Source: Nemertoderma westbladi (Eukaryota; Xenacoelomorpha; Nemertodermatida; Nemertodermatidae). Taken from it: a stretch of DNA of 64,000 nt. Below the pieces are notes generated by a model. The model saw only the letters and a list, made by a program, of their open reading frames with translations. It did no database searches and was not told the origin of the DNA. Positions within the stretch are counted from its first letter, which is position 1, and each line of letters starts with the position of its first letter. Position numbers and translations under genes: made by a program. Of this stretch, positions 1 through 12,439 are shown piece after piece. Location of the stretch: positions 1 through 64,000 of the forward strand of contig JAUCBJ010008623.1 of NCBI GenBank assembly GCA_032718475.1. Direction: 5' to 3'.

Positions 1-1082
1 AGGGGAACGTGATATATATACAATATATTAGAATACCGATATACTTATAATATATAAGTATTATTACAGACTAGATTTGTCACAGAGTACCGGTATATAA
101 TTTTAGCACAAATATATATATATATATAGTAGGCCTATAATGAGTACCGGTATGTCAATTATTTTAGGATAATTGAATTTCTGAATATTTTGGGGTTACT
201 TCGTTACTTTAACTTACTTTATTACCGTTATTTAAGCAGTAGTCCAACTGACAGTGAGACCTAGTTGTTGTATGGCAGGCCTACTATTTTATAAATCGTT
301 TGAGTTGATTTATAATAGATATATACCCGTTTAAAAAGGGTTTTTGACAATATTTGAAATAAATGTTATTATTTCTGGGGAAGTCACTACACAGAAGCAG
401 AGCGCTCTCAGTGAAGTGTTATTTATTTGACACTAAAACTGATAATTCTAATTTACCTAAGTTACTTAATACTACAAATTACTTACGATACGGGTGAGAT
501 TAATTCTCTAATTAAACACAACAAAATATTACGGACGAAATTTTTTAGGGTAATTTTACAGGAAGTCTACAAACCAGTCCAACAAAGGGTTAGATTTCTG
601 GCTATTACAAAGGACAGGGTACTACGGTATTTAAATAATAAGTAGTAGTAAATATATTGTACTGTCCAGATAGGAAAATACCACCGCCTGACGACCTATA
701 ACCGTATCGCTATAGGTACTACGTTATGTATCACGGATTGTTCCTACCCAGAAGCTAATAGAGCTAACGAATGTGCCTATCAACCACTTTACAACACAAA
801 AATACTGCCTACACTAATTACTTCGGATAGCACTGTACACTAAACCCTAAATTAGGTACAAGTACCGGTATAACAAATAATCAGTAGTTAAATATACTTG
901 AACAGTTAAAAGAACCACGGCATCTGCTGGAGTGACCGAAGCACAAAGTCGTCAGTCTTTACCTACGCCAAGCAGCCCTGATGTAGTACCGGGGTTAGTT
1001 TAACTATAACGGTATGTATAACAAGCACAATTACTGTAGGAATAAACTTGGGGACATGAATGTTGCGAATAATCGCATAAAC
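1..1082. other. Gene-free AT-rich stretch
   Basis: No open frame with recognisable protein similarity is visible on either strand. The sequence is AT-rich and contains several copies of the palindromic octamer TACCGGTA, for example near 95, 149 and 866. No other structure is supported. Confidence 0.5.
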
Positions 1083-1660
1083 TCTGAATAATAAATATTA
1101 CGCTACCCGTACAGAATACTCAAACAAATACAAACCAAACGCTGGCAGACTACTATCAAGCCTAAACAAACTACTGTATGTGCAGATTCTGAAACTGTTA
1201 GTTAGTATGCGTGCTAACACGGTAGTACGACTTACTCTTTAAGAGGGGATTGACCTTACAGTGTTGACTGCCCCAACTTACTAACGGCACTTGATCAGAC
1301 CAACTCTACACACGCAGCAATCCCTTCAGACCCAAAAAAATAGCTAGACAACAATCCAGCCTACAAATATTTGAGTAATAACTATTACGGTACCTGAACA
1401 GACCACACAAACAAACACAGGCTAAAACACTGGCAGACTACGATCAAGCCTAGATAAACTACAGTATATGCAGACTCTGAAACTGTTAGTTAGTATGCGT
1501 GCTAACACGGTAGTACGACTTACTCTTTAAGAGGGGATTGACCTTACAGTTATGACTGCCCCAACTTACTAACGGCACTTTATCAGACAAACTCTACACA
1601 CGCCGCAATCTCTCCAAACCCAACCACAGTCAGACAGCCGCTCAGCCTACAATTATCTGA
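1083..1660. repeat. Tandem duplication, about 288-bp period
   Basis: Two diverged head-to-tail copies. The stretch starting GAAACTGTTAGTTAGTATGC occurs at 1191 and again at 1479, and the block from there through the CTTTAAGAGGGGATTGACC segment is nearly identical in both. The outer parts of each copy have diverged by substitutions and small indels. A degenerate third start may follow at about 1658. No coding potential was seen. Confidence 0.8.
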
Positions 1661-1913
1661 ACAATCTGAGCAGGGTCACACGCCTTCTGCTCAATATTAG
1701 CCTACTAGGAAATAAAACCGACAAAAATAGGTAAAATCTCAATAAAAATTCAGGGCTGCAGTCCCTGATTAAGTACTAAGACCTACCAGTATACAATAAT
1801 CAAATCGAATAATACTAAATGTACTTATACAGCAGTACCGGTACCGGTGATGACAGTTAGGCCTACTGACCTACAAAGTACCGGTTCAGTTTTACCAGTC
1901 ACTACGGTAGTTT

Positions 1914-2045
1914 GCAACCTTATTGCCTACTGCAATAAGATTATAAACTGTTACTGTTCGTCAGAACAGTATTAAACTGTATTTAATGCCTACACTTGCA
2001 ACCTTATTGCCTACTGCAATAAGATGTATAAACTGTTACTGTTCG
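1914..2045. repeat. Short direct duplication of about 48 bp
   Basis: The segment TTGCAACCTTATTGCCTACT and the following 28 bases, ending in ACTGTTACTGTTCG, occur at 1914 and again at about 1995 with almost no change. They are separated by about 33 bp of unrelated sequence. This is a local duplication with no recognised function. Confidence 0.8.
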
Positions 2046-3618
2046 CGCTTTCGAAGACCTTTAGCAGTTTAACCTGCCAAAATTTATATGTCTTCTAGTT
2101 AATTAAAACCACTTTAGCATACGACAATATTTTATGCTAATACGCAAAACATTAGCCGAAGTCAGCCCATGCGCGATCATTCACCCGATGGATCTACACC
2201 CGGGAGACTGAATTCGGATGCTTGAATTGGATTATTACAGTGTAAGGTTGCAGTGTATACCTAATGTATTATTCGATAGATCGTTAATAATTAATCTCTG
2301 ACAGATATTATTGGCTTCCGGGAAATATTAACAGTTCCTTTAGGACGTGGCGCTTTATCTATTTAAACAGAACTAGGACTTATACTAAACGCAACGATAC
2401 TGCTTATAATTAAAGTATAAAGCGTATTCTTTAGGAAATACTTTGTTACCAATCACAATCATACACACTATTCTGCCGACAGTCAGTATATTTGATCACA
2501 CATAAAGAGAGCAGTAATTGACTCACGTAGGGTCTGCTAAATAACATTGGATTCAATACACACCACATTAATATAAATCGCAATTGTTATATATAGCCGG
2601 TCTCTCTAACCTGTAGTGTTATCAAGAAAATTGGGAATTGGGTGATTTATCCGTATTATCCAAATAGCAATATTTCCATCAACAAATATTTACAATTAAT
2701 AACTGACGGTAAAATAACAGTACAAACAATATGATTAATGCAATTAAAAGTATCAAGGTGAGATGAGTGATTTAAGTCAGGTAACAGTTTATACTTTCGA
2801 TAATTCAAGCAGTTTACGGTACAGCAGTATCTATCCAAAAATGCCGGTGTTTCTGGCTTAGACAGCAATAACAACAAAGTATCCAGAAAAAACAGTAAGA
2901 CTGAACACTCTCCTTATGATCGGCAGGAAAGCTACACGTCGACAGGAAAAACCGCCCTGATTGGCCCAAGCCAAACAAAGAACCACGCGGCCAATGGCTG
3001 TTTCCATGTCAGCAACCAGCTGCTAGATGTCGTAATATGAATCATCACGGCTAAGCTGTGAAAGGTGGTTGGTGCATTACAAGTTTTTTGTCTTACCATG
3101 TCCGCTAAAACACGTATATAGCAGAATTACTTTTATGTCCGTTAAAACACCTGTAAAGGTACCTTGCGGGCGAGGGGAATATATCTACAGTTAGAAAACC
3201 CTTTTAGAGTATTCCAGCGCCTGGGGGGGAACTGGCCAGCATAGGCAAACGTATCAGTTATCCCACAAAAGCTTTTACATCATATTCAAATTATTTATTT
3301 ACTCAAACAGCCAATTTATTATTGAAGTATGAAAATCTGGGGATATGGCAATGGTACATATAAGGTAATGTCTTTCCTTGATATCGTAAAGTACGGAACG
3401 CCAGTAGTAGCTATCCAGTTTACCCATAATAAAAAAAGGTAAGACAAAACTGAAAGAGAGAAGAGCTACATCGAGATGAATTAAATTTACTGATAGCCAT
3501 ACCCTGAAGGCTTACACTACCGCATGACTCGCCCCTTATGCTTCTGTGTCTGGCACAATTTACCATTGCACATTATACTGATGCCTGGCATGTATTTGAT
3601 TCACCTGAATCAACAAAA
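2046..3618. other. No gene recognised
   Basis: Only short chance open frames are present. Nothing in this stretch could be assigned to a gene, RNA or element family by eye. Confidence 0.4.
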
Positions 3619-4769
3619 CCGCTTTCTCAAATAAGTATTAGTCAATAACGCTAAATAAAACAATAAAGTAGCATTTTGCGACGGTTTGTGTTTTAAACAT
3701 ATATATAAATTATACATATATTGAAACACAAAATGTAACATACATGTCAGCTACTCTTACAAGCCATATTATTTTCACGAAAAATTTCACAAAAATAACA
3801 TCCTGATCATTTTAAATCAACCCCATCTATTATAAAGGTTATTAAGGTGTATGAATATATAAGTTCCGCAGCTTTTCAATGTATTTCAGTAGCAAAATTA
3901 TTCAAAAATCAAAATTTCAAAAATTATCAAAAACATAACTTCCCCTTTATTTTAAAAGATAATTTAAGTGGATTCATAAGTTGAATGCATAGGAGAATCA
4001 AAGCAAAGAATTACTTATCAACCCACTTAACGTTTAATATTATTAAATTTTCCATATGTAGATTCAAAATACAAAGGTAGCAATACCGTCACTATTTAAC
4101 AATTTATAATTGATTTATTCATAATTTAATTAATTAAATTAATTAAATTTAATTAATTTAATTAAGAAAACATGCAGTTTTAATTAAATAGATATTAATT
4201 CTTCTCAATAAGACAATTAATGGGTGGGTATGCGAAATATACTGTATACTGTAATATGATTTGCAAACAAAAATATTAAACAATTTACATGACTACGAAT
4301 TGTATATCGTCTTTGTATATCAAGCAATAAACTAAATAATAATATTATTAATTGGCAACAAAGATCAATTATTGTATTCCAAACTTGGATTCTATTGGAA
4401 GGGATTGATTTGACCGCACTGGTGTAAACTACAGATTGATTTCTCTACGATTTCTCGCGAACTCTTTCATTTTCTGTGACAGTTTACTGTGCGCGATATT
4501 GCTCTCGAAGATCAGCTCTCGAACCGCGGAGAAACTTCGTGGTTTTCTTTATAGACGTGGTCCTCTCTGAAGCTGATAATTCCACTTCCAACAGGTTAAA
4601 TAATAGTTGTTTTAACTTTTATTTATTTTCTTTTAAAACGTTTATATTTTGATTGTATAAAGGTTGGCTTGCAGCTGACAATGGCTAATTGTACATTGTA
4701 TATATTATTAAACTTACTCTAGAACGAAATAATTAATTCATAATAATTCAGATACGGCAGACTTTCGAC

Positions 4770-4925
4770 GCGACGACAGAAATCATCCCTCCTCCTAGTG
4801 GAAAATCGGCGCTGATTACTCCCAAAATTAAAACTGTCACCTGTATCTGTACTAATGACTTTAGTTTATTGTATTGGTTAGAATAACGCATCACTGCAAC
4901 CCGCTCTTTTCCCTAGTAGATAATT
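4770..4925. repeat. Dispersed repeat, copy 1
   Basis: This stretch shares the GCTGATTACTCCCAAAA motif, a following TAAAACT..ACCTG block, and an ending in TTTCCCTAG with 38600-38760. The homology runs over about 155 bp with substitutions. It lies inside the large inverted-repeat structure here and just upstream of a LINE remnant at the second site. The family is not recognised. Confidence 0.65.
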
Positions 4926-5927
4926 TAACATTGCAACAAGATATAAATATAAATGAGGACTACTTGCGCCAATGTATATGTTTGATTTAATGGTGCAAAT
5001 TGATTGCAAACATATTTTAATAATAATATTAATAATAAATAATTAGTAATCTAATATGAAGCTGTTACAAATAATATTTAAGTACAATATTTACATTACG
5101 TGTTAATAAATTCCTTTCCCAAGCTAATATTTTTCTTACTACACACCACATAACAGCATTTGGTTAATTAAATGCAGCTTATTTACTGTTCTCTGATTGG
5201 GCGAGACCAGACGTCTATTAAATGGTTGGCGTATAAGACATTTAAGGAAAGGTGGGTTGACTCATTGTATTGTGTTATCAAGGTGTAGGGCCTACGTACA
5301 CCTTATGTGTTATGCATTGTATTGTGCATTCTGTCCAATTGTTCGTTGACAAGCAACCACATACAGTCATAATAAACTCGAATAAATAAACAACCTGTTA
5401 GGCCTACCAAATGCAGTACAGCAGTAGTAGCCTCTCCTCTACTACCACTACCACACATCAACAGATGGGCTTGAGTTGGTATTAGTTTTTTTATTTACAG
5501 TTTGTTGATAGTAGGCCTACTGTAGTACATTGTCGATGTTGAAGCGCAGGCGATCACTGAAGGCACTTTTGGCGCTATTTTAATGTGAGATTCACTTACA
5601 ATCTGCCTTTCGCTCTGGCGAAACACACTCGGCGGAATACCCATACCCAATGCTGAACTTTTCAACTGTTTCGAGACATCTGATTACGATTCTTCTACGA
5701 CCTGCCGTTCCCTGAATAAGACTTTGCTATCAAAAAAAATGTGGTCTTGGCGTCTTAGAATCGAAAAAAATGTGGTCTTGGCAAGTCTTAGAATCGAAGT
5801 TGGTAAAGGAAACATCAGCTCCGGTGAGAAGAACAACTGAAGTAAACAACTGACTGACTGAGTTCCTCCGTTGTTAGAGAGCGCTATATCGCGCACAGCA
5901 AATTGTAAGAGTTCGAGAAACTGGAAG

Positions 5928-5984
5928 AGTTCGCGAGAAATCGTAGATAAATTGTAACAATTTATCTACGATTTCTCGCGAACT
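5928..5984. repeat. 57-bp perfect palindrome
   Basis: Two 28-bp arms (5928-5955 and 5957-5984) are perfect reverse complements around a single central A. The arm contains TTCGCGAGAAATCGTAG. The outer part of the arm is shared with a third, dispersed copy near 4444. The structure could extrude as a cruciform or fold as an RNA hairpin. It sits within the larger inverted-repeat structure. Confidence 0.9.
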
Positions 5985-6949
5985 ACATAACAGTTCTGTA
6001 GTTCAACAGCGTGATGGCCCACTCCCTCCCGATAATTTCTTCATATTTTTAATAATAATTTTAAACTAAAGATAATTTCTTCGATTGAGTGTTTGGAATA
6101 AACGTATACGCACGTATACTGAGCGGCCCGGAGGCTGACCTCTCAGCATATGGATTCTGTCGCCGCCGCCGTAACGAACATGCATCACACAGACTCCACG
6201 AAACAGATGGGATTGGAGGATAAAAACCAATAATGACTTACATCAACCAAACAAACTGCCGTCTAATGTAATACACAGTCGCCTAAGCAGACAACTCACA
6301 ATCACATCCTGATCCGCAACCTGGGAAATTGTTATATATTGTCGGTACTGCTACCTTTGTATTTTGAATCTACATATGCAAAATTTAATAATATTAATCG
6401 TTAAGTGGGTTGATAAGTAATTTTTAGCTTTGATTCTCCCATATATTAAACTTATAAATCCACTTCAAATATATTTTAAAATAAAGGGGAAGTTATCTTT
6501 TTGATAGTTTTTGAAATTTAAATATTTTAATTATTTTACTATTGAAATACATTGGAAAATTAACAAGACTTAATATTCATACACCTTAATAACCGTTATA
6601 ATAGATGGGGTTGATTTAAAATTATCAGGATGTTATTTTTGTGAAATTTTTCGTGAAAATAATATGGCTTGTAAGAGTAGCTGACATGTATGTTACATTT
6701 TGTGTTTCAATATATTTATAATTTATATATATGTTTAAAATACAAACCGTCGCAAAATGCTACCTTGTTGTTTTATTTAGCGTTATTGACTAATACTTAT
6801 TTGGGTAAGCGATCCAGCAACAATACTATACATTGGCTTATATTAGAAGCGAAATACAAATATATTTTTTTTACGATAACTGTTTTAAGTAACACGAATT
6901 AATTACAATTACTCTATCTGTTTCGAAACAGGTCAGATAAGGATAAGTA

Positions 6950-6969
6950 GGGGGGGGGGGGGGGGGGGG
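6950..6969. repeat. Poly-G tract, 20 nt
   Basis: An uninterrupted run of 20 G. It is the only long G run on the plus strand; the other ten homopolymer GC tracts in the window are C runs. Confidence 0.85.
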
Positions 6970-7704
6970 ATAAACACCCTCTGGTTAAAATATTAGTTTG
7001 TTTTCTTATCTTTTCTGGTGTATAATTTGATTAGTATTTACGGTTTTCACTTTCAGGCATGTCGACCCTTAGCGACAGGCTGGTGAACTGCCGAATAATA
7101 TACGTCCTCCCAAACACGCAACCGCCTGTGGTGTAATCTATATATGCCATGCATCAGCTCGAAAAGATTAAAAACAACAAAAACGCAGGACTTTTTCACC
7201 TTCAGACATTCCACCTACTACCGGTAGACTAGAGAACTTCAGCTTCCTCCCAAACACGAATCCAATCTTGTAGTAGATATTTCCCCAGTATCAGCTCAAA
7301 AACAATAAAATTGGTGATGGGAATGGTTTCACTCTCAGAGATTACACACCCAAGCAGCAGATTGAAGAACTGTAGGCTGGTCGGCGTCCTCTCACTCAAA
7401 CAGGCAGCGTAAGATCTCTGTGGTACATACATACATACATACCTGCAAAGTTTCAGTTAGAACAGCCTTAGTCTTAGTCTAATGGTGAAACTGCAGTTAC
7501 AAAGTCGCCTGAGTCCTGATTGCTGACCAGTAATATATTTTGGCCTAAAACGATGCAAAATAATCCACTTTGACCACATTCGATTCACGCAAACAAATAC
7601 TTAAAATATGACGAGATAGTGACGTTGCTCAAGTTAGCTTTCTATTATTGTATCGCGAGACAGACAGACTGAGATTTATAAGACTTAAAGTCAGAGATTT
7701 TATA

Positions 7705-8286
7705 TTGGACGGATCCATCATGGATGTTGGACGGATCCGTCATGGATGTTGGACGGATTCGTCATGGATGTTGGACGGATCCATCACGGATGTTGGACGG
7801 ATCCGTCATGGATGTTGGACGGATCCGTCATGGATGTTGGACGGATCCGTCATGGATGTTGGACGGATCCATCATGGATGTTGGACGGATCCGTCATGGA
7901 TGTTGGACGGATCCATCATGGATGTTGGACGGATCCGTCATGGAAGTTGGACGGATCCATCATGGATATTGGACGGATCCGTCATGGATGTTGGATGGAT
8001 CCGTCATGGATGTTGGACGGATCCATCATGGATATTGGACGGATCCGTCATGGATGTTGGATGGATCCGTCATGGATGTTGGACGGATCCATCATGGATG
8101 TTGGACGGGTCCATCAAGGAAGTTGGACGGATCCGTCATGGATGTTGGACGGATCCATCATGGATGTTGGACGGATCCATCATGGATGTTGGACGGATCC
8201 GTCATGGATGTTGGACGGATCCGTCATGGATGTTGGACGGATCCATCATGGATGTTGGACGGATCCGTCATGGATGTTGGATGGAT
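7705..8286. repeat. 22-bp minisatellite, about 26 copies
   Basis: The unit has a 22-bp period and contains GGATCCRTCATGGATG. It varies mostly at one C/T-type position (CCATCATGG or CCGTCATGG) with rare other changes. Because 22 is not a multiple of 3 and no unit contains a stop in any plus frame, all three plus frames stay open across the array and give spurious proteins of 190-218 residues with a 22-residue period. I regard these as by-products of the repeat, not as genes. Confidence 0.95.
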
Positions 8287-9173
8287 ATACTGTATTTCGA
8301 ATGATTTTAGATAGATTTCAATAGATAGATTTCGTAATTTGCGTCATTATCAATGCATACTACACATATAAGTTCTATCGAAATACGAAAATAAGTGGCC
8401 TAATTTGTAATGACTGGAAATTGCAGAATAAAACTAGCACAAAATCGCACAGACTAAATACTGAAATAGCACGGCGGTACTCTACTACTATAATAACAGT
8501 GGCCTTCTACGTCCTACATACAGAAGCTAGGGACCCCCAATTATTCTACTACATTATATATTTCTCAATAGCAGTCTTACATATGTTTCCTTACATTTTC
8601 AGATATCACTAAATTCCATATAGTAATTTCACTTAGCTACTAATGGGCTACAGTATTATTTAATATAATTAAGGATAACAAAATGTAGCATTTTATAGCG
8701 GTTTGCATATTCGCTATATGTACAAATTCTATATATAGAAATAATCTGTGTTTTTAAAGATATCTCGAAATGCTACCATCACCACTCCCAAAGTTTAATA
8801 TATATAAGTAGCATAGCCGTCAAATCTTCCCATTAACTGAAGGGTTTTTGTATATTCAGTTTCAGAATACAAAAATTATATGTATATTGACCATAGCAGC
8901 CGAACCATGATGATTTGCAAAAAGCAATTTGTTTCCAATGTTAGACATTTTGATTTATTTAATAATAAAATAGTTAAATAAAATGTATTAGATAATAAAA
9001 TTAAAATATAAGAAATGTTAATATAAAACCATATGTATGTCTTTGAAATATATATTAGTGACGGTTCTGCTACATTTTGTGTATATATATATAATATATA
9101 TAATATATAAAAATCTGCAGATACAAAAACAAAATGAGCGGGTCAAGCCGCTATCGCTAATTACGAAAAAAAT
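8287..9173. other. AT-rich spacer
   Basis: No gene seen. The stretch at 8690-9110 has short resemblances (TAGCATTTTATAGCGGTTTG, GCTACATTTTGTG) to the arms of the inverted-repeat structure at 3619-6812, and may be a decayed relative of it. This is a weak visual match. Confidence 0.3.
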
Positions 9174-11085
9174 ATGGCCCCAACAGAACGTTTGTTTCCA
9201 ACGCAAATACAGATCCGTATTGCAGATTGGATAAGAAAGTTCGAACGTTTTCAAGGAAGTGACAATACTGTTATGTCACATCCCGAGGGTGACGCCAATG
9301 ACGGAGACAACGACTTAGATAAATTCGAGGAAGAACTCCTCGAGACTCAGGAAAAGCTAGCTGAGTTTGAAGCGTTTACAAAGGCACAACATGACCATGA
9401 GGTGGCTGTTTCAGTAGTGAATGCCGGTGCGGGAGTTATAATTCCAAATAGAACTGGGGAAACAGGTCGATTGAATAATAATAGGCCGGATCTTCCATAA
9501 ATATCACCACGACGGCCTCCAATACTGGAATCCGACAAAGATTTCAGAAGATTGAAAGAGTGGCGCAGACTTTGGATCAATTATTATAACTTAATGGACA
9601 TGGGTGCTCACAGTCAGCCAGTATATGCATTGCTTGTTTATGGGACTGTTGTTCTCCTGGATTTTTGACAATAATCAACCAAACCCTCTCAGTTACTGCG
9701 GATACACCATGTTGAATAAGTATTGGATATTATCCAAGATTGATTGGTTAGCATACCTGAACGTTTATCGTGAGACGTTGGGTTCGATCCCCGCTGGTGA
9801 CGAATTCATTTTTTCCGCTCCATTTGCTATAGAGTTGGATCATCCTCAGTCCTGCTTAATTACTTAATAAATTATCCAAGTTTATCTTCGATCTCTACGT
9901 AATTCAAATTTAGATTGGCGTGCCTTTCAAAGTTACACCTCCCTGTGTAATGAAATACTAGAACTTGGAGAATATGCCAACACTTCAGTCGTTAATGCAG
10001 ATAGACTCCATACAGCATTGTTAATATTAGCTATCACTGAAGAAGATGACCGAGAAAAGTTGATAGCAGAAGATCCACCTTTGAATTTTAATTCTTCTCG
10101 GAAATTTATTGTTTCTCTAGAATCAGGCTTCAAGAAGTTTAGGACAGACAAACGCATCATCCAGTGAGTGACCAGCTTATCAATGCTAATCGAACAGAAT
10201 ACAATAAAAAGAAATTGAGTTTAAAATCAACTAATTAGAAACCACGCAACCTGGAAAACCAACAAAATAGGAATATTGACGACAAACATAAAATCTATCC
10301 ATGACCAGCACAACCTGGGCGATGTACACGTTGTGGTCAACGTACACATCAACTCAATAAATGTCCAGCAACTACATCCGGTGTTTGGCGTTTGTTGCGA
10401 TGGCACTGGCCATTTCGCCACAGTTTGTCCTTCACGGAAATTAGCTGCTATATCCCACACGATTCCTAGTCCATATGAGTCTGCAGATAAAGATGACATT
10501 TTGGTAATGAAGATTCGAGTTTAGTAGTCAAACCTGTTGGTATAACGGATACTACTTATGATGATAATAAGAACTTATTTTTAAATACTTCAAATTGTTC
10601 ATTAATGACTATTAAACAACCATTAATTTCCGTTAGTCTAATTCCTGATGATTCCCCTTTTTAAATGTGATATTGTAGCCTGGGCAAATACTGGTGCAGG
10701 CGCAACTGTTATGGGTGATGAAACATTTAATACTAGTGGGTTAGCAAATCAATTAGTCCTTATACTCCTCTTATTATACTCCTATTAGTCCTTATATTCC
10801 TATAACAGAGAGTGAAATATGGCCAAATCGATCAATTTGGATAAATAAATTACCGGAATGTAGTTCATTGAATCCTGAATTGAAAACTGAAATTGACCAA
10901 AAATTACACTCAATATATGCATCCTGTTTTTGATGATTCTGAAGAGCTTCGGCCAATGTGCAGTGGGATTGTAGGAAGCCCAATCTCAATAACTTTAAAA
11001 CCAGATGCTGTACCCTTTGATGTACATACTGCTCGATAAGTTCCATATGCTTTGCGCAATAAAGTAATGGAGAAGCTGGAATATT
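9174..11085 (+). pseudogene. Decayed Ty3/Gypsy gag-pol remnant
   Basis: A broken retrotransposon coding region. An acidic gag segment (9174-9500, with KFEEELLETQEKLAEFEAFT) is followed in shifting frames by gag helices (9500-9600 and about 9890-10160, with WRAFQSYTSLCNEILELG). Zinc-knuckle-like cysteines lie at about 10310-10440. A protease-like NTGAGATVMGDETF occurs near 10690, where the catalytic DTG has become NTG. The start of reverse transcriptase is near 10980-11085 (VPFDVHTAR, then VPYALRNKVMEKLEY). The copy ends abruptly after the RT start, so most of pol is missing. Many frameshifts and stops make it a pseudogene. It resembles the K02A2.6-like Gypsy group; the integrase remnant at 61920-62620 may be from a related family. 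Confidence 0.75.
9700..9815 (+). repeat. Possible tRNA-derived SINE fragment inside gag remnant
   Basis: TTGGTTAGCATACC followed about 36 bp later by GGGTTCGATCCCCGC resembles a tRNA A box and B box. It interrupts the gag similarity of the surrounding remnant, which resumes near 9890, so a short insertion is plausible. The 3' tail and target duplication were not found. Confidence 0.35.
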
Positions 11086-11429
11086 AATTATTTAATTATC
11101 ATCTAAACATTCGGATAATTAAAATGGAATCACAAATAAGATTAGTAGCGCTAAAAGTAGATAGTTTAAAATAATTAAAATAAATAAGTTATTATATCAT
11201 TACATATTATTATTAAAAGTATTAGAGTTCCAGGGTCATTAAAATTATTGCTTTCCATATCGTTGTGGTGTTTAGGAGGATCCCCTCGCAGGTTGTATAA
11301 TGTAAGAATCTGGAATAAATGATCAAACGGAACATTATAGAACCAGTTGGTGATATCCCTAGATATTAGTTGCCCTAAAACCAACTGGAGATATTCGACT
11401 CTGTGTGGACTTGACGAAATTGAATAAAC

Positions 11430-12020
11430 AGGTCTACTACTAGGATCGGCATGCTGCATTGCAGCTGCATTTTTAAGAATGCTGTGCCAGCATGTCGACA
11501 AAATTGCGGCGCCACAACTCCCTATCACCCATGACATTTGCTAGATCATCCGCATCTTCAAGGCCAGTATCCTTTAAGATGCGTCTCAAGAAAGTAATGG
11601 GCTGTCCACCATGCTTATTCACTTCATGAGGCTGCCAAAGTACAAGATTATGCACTGGCTGGTCCTCATGGCAAAAACAATGTCCTGCAAAGCGGGGCGA
11701 TTTTGTTCTAGTGTCAAGCTTGGGGGAACCAATGAGACACCTCCAATGTTATATAGTGTCTGGTTGGAGATGTTTGCATTGTACTTCACACAAAGAACCC
11801 GGCATAGCATTCTTGTGAATGTGCCATCCAGAGATTTGGTGTCCTCAGCAGTTAGAGCCCAACATGGACTCCCATAGACGAGTACTGGAACTACTGCTGC
11901 TCTAAATAATCGGACCTAAGTTTCCGATTAATTCACCGCTGACTTCCAAATCCTGGAAAGCCTATTCAAGGCTGCCCATGCCTTTCCCTTACGTATTCGA
12001 AGGTCCTCACCAGACTACAT
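11430..12020 (-). mobile_element. 5'-truncated LINE fragment (family T1)
   Basis: On the minus strand this carries the C-terminal part of a non-LTR retrotransposon ORF2. Visible are a YNIGGVSLVPPSLTLEQNR segment, a VHNLVLWQPH-type motif (mutated here), and a C-terminal block with GGQPITFLRRILKDTGL, DADDLANVMG and DRELWRRNFVD. Such a GQP..F...L..DTGL..DL...M.DR..W pattern is typical of the end of several LINE reverse-transcriptase proteins. After the stop come a short 3' UTR and a CCTAGTAGTAG tail. Frameshifts break the frame. A second fragment of the same family lies head-to-head at 12030-12275. Confidence 0.8.
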
Positions 12021-12029
12021 TACTACAAA

Positions 12030-12275
12030 TGGTCTCTGACCGGATGAGCATAGAATCACAAATGATTGTATGCTTGACCATGTGGACGACTTCTGTTACC
12101 TGGGATTATGGATCCGGTGAGGATTAGGTGAGGACCTTCGAATACGTAAGGAAAAGTTATGGGCAGCCTTGAATAGGCTTTCCAGGATATAGTATTTAGG
12201 CAATATTGCCGACAAGCCGACACAACATTCTTAAACATGCAGCTGCAATGCAGCATGCCGATCCTAGTAGTAGTA
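12030..12275 (+). mobile_element. Internally deleted LINE fragment (family T1), inverted to its neighbour
   Basis: The plus strand reads HVDDFCYLGLWIR, then RIRKEKLWAALNRLSR (a one-base change of frame between them), then jumps directly to the family's 3' end (KPTQHS, stop, ATGCAGCTGCAATGCAGCAT, CCTAGTAGTAGTAG). The part at about 12120-12190 is the reverse complement of 11940-12020. The two fragments therefore form an inverted pair. The internal deletion removes the middle of the ORF2 C-terminus. Confidence 0.8.
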
Positions 12276-12439
12276 GATATATTATAGATAGAATTTTGAG
12301 TAATTAATTTATTATAAAAAAAAAAAAATAATAATTTATACATATTTATTAATATTAAGAAACATATATAACAAAATAAATAAAATACAAAAATAACATA
12401 TAAAATAACTTTTAATTATGCACTTTCAATAAATTTGTG
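12276..12439. other. AT-rich spacer with A12 run
   Basis: Low-complexity AT-rich sequence with a poly-A run near 12318. It separates the LINE pair from the end of the minus-strand retroelement. No gene seen. Confidence 0.4.

Larger units (their letters stand above)
3619..6812. mobile_element. Large inverted-repeat structure, possible DNA transposon
   Basis: Two diverged arms of about 490 bp face each other. The left arm (3619-4112) begins CGCTTTCTCAAATAAGTATT and the right arm (6333-6812) ends with its reverse complement. The arms align through long shared blocks, for example around ATCAACCCACTTAACG and AGTAGCTGACATGTATGT. Inside lies a second inverted pair (about 4444-4510 against 5945-5870) sharing the CTACGATTTCTCGCGAACTC segment. 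No transposase frame was found in the 2.2-kb interior and no clear target duplication was seen outside the arms. It could be a non-autonomous TIR transposon or an inverted duplication of a dispersed repeat. Confidence 0.6.

Noticed and set aside
7648-8324. Three overlapping open frames of 192-218 codons
   Set aside because: They arise from the 22-bp minisatellite, which lacks stops in every plus frame. No unique protein sequence is present.
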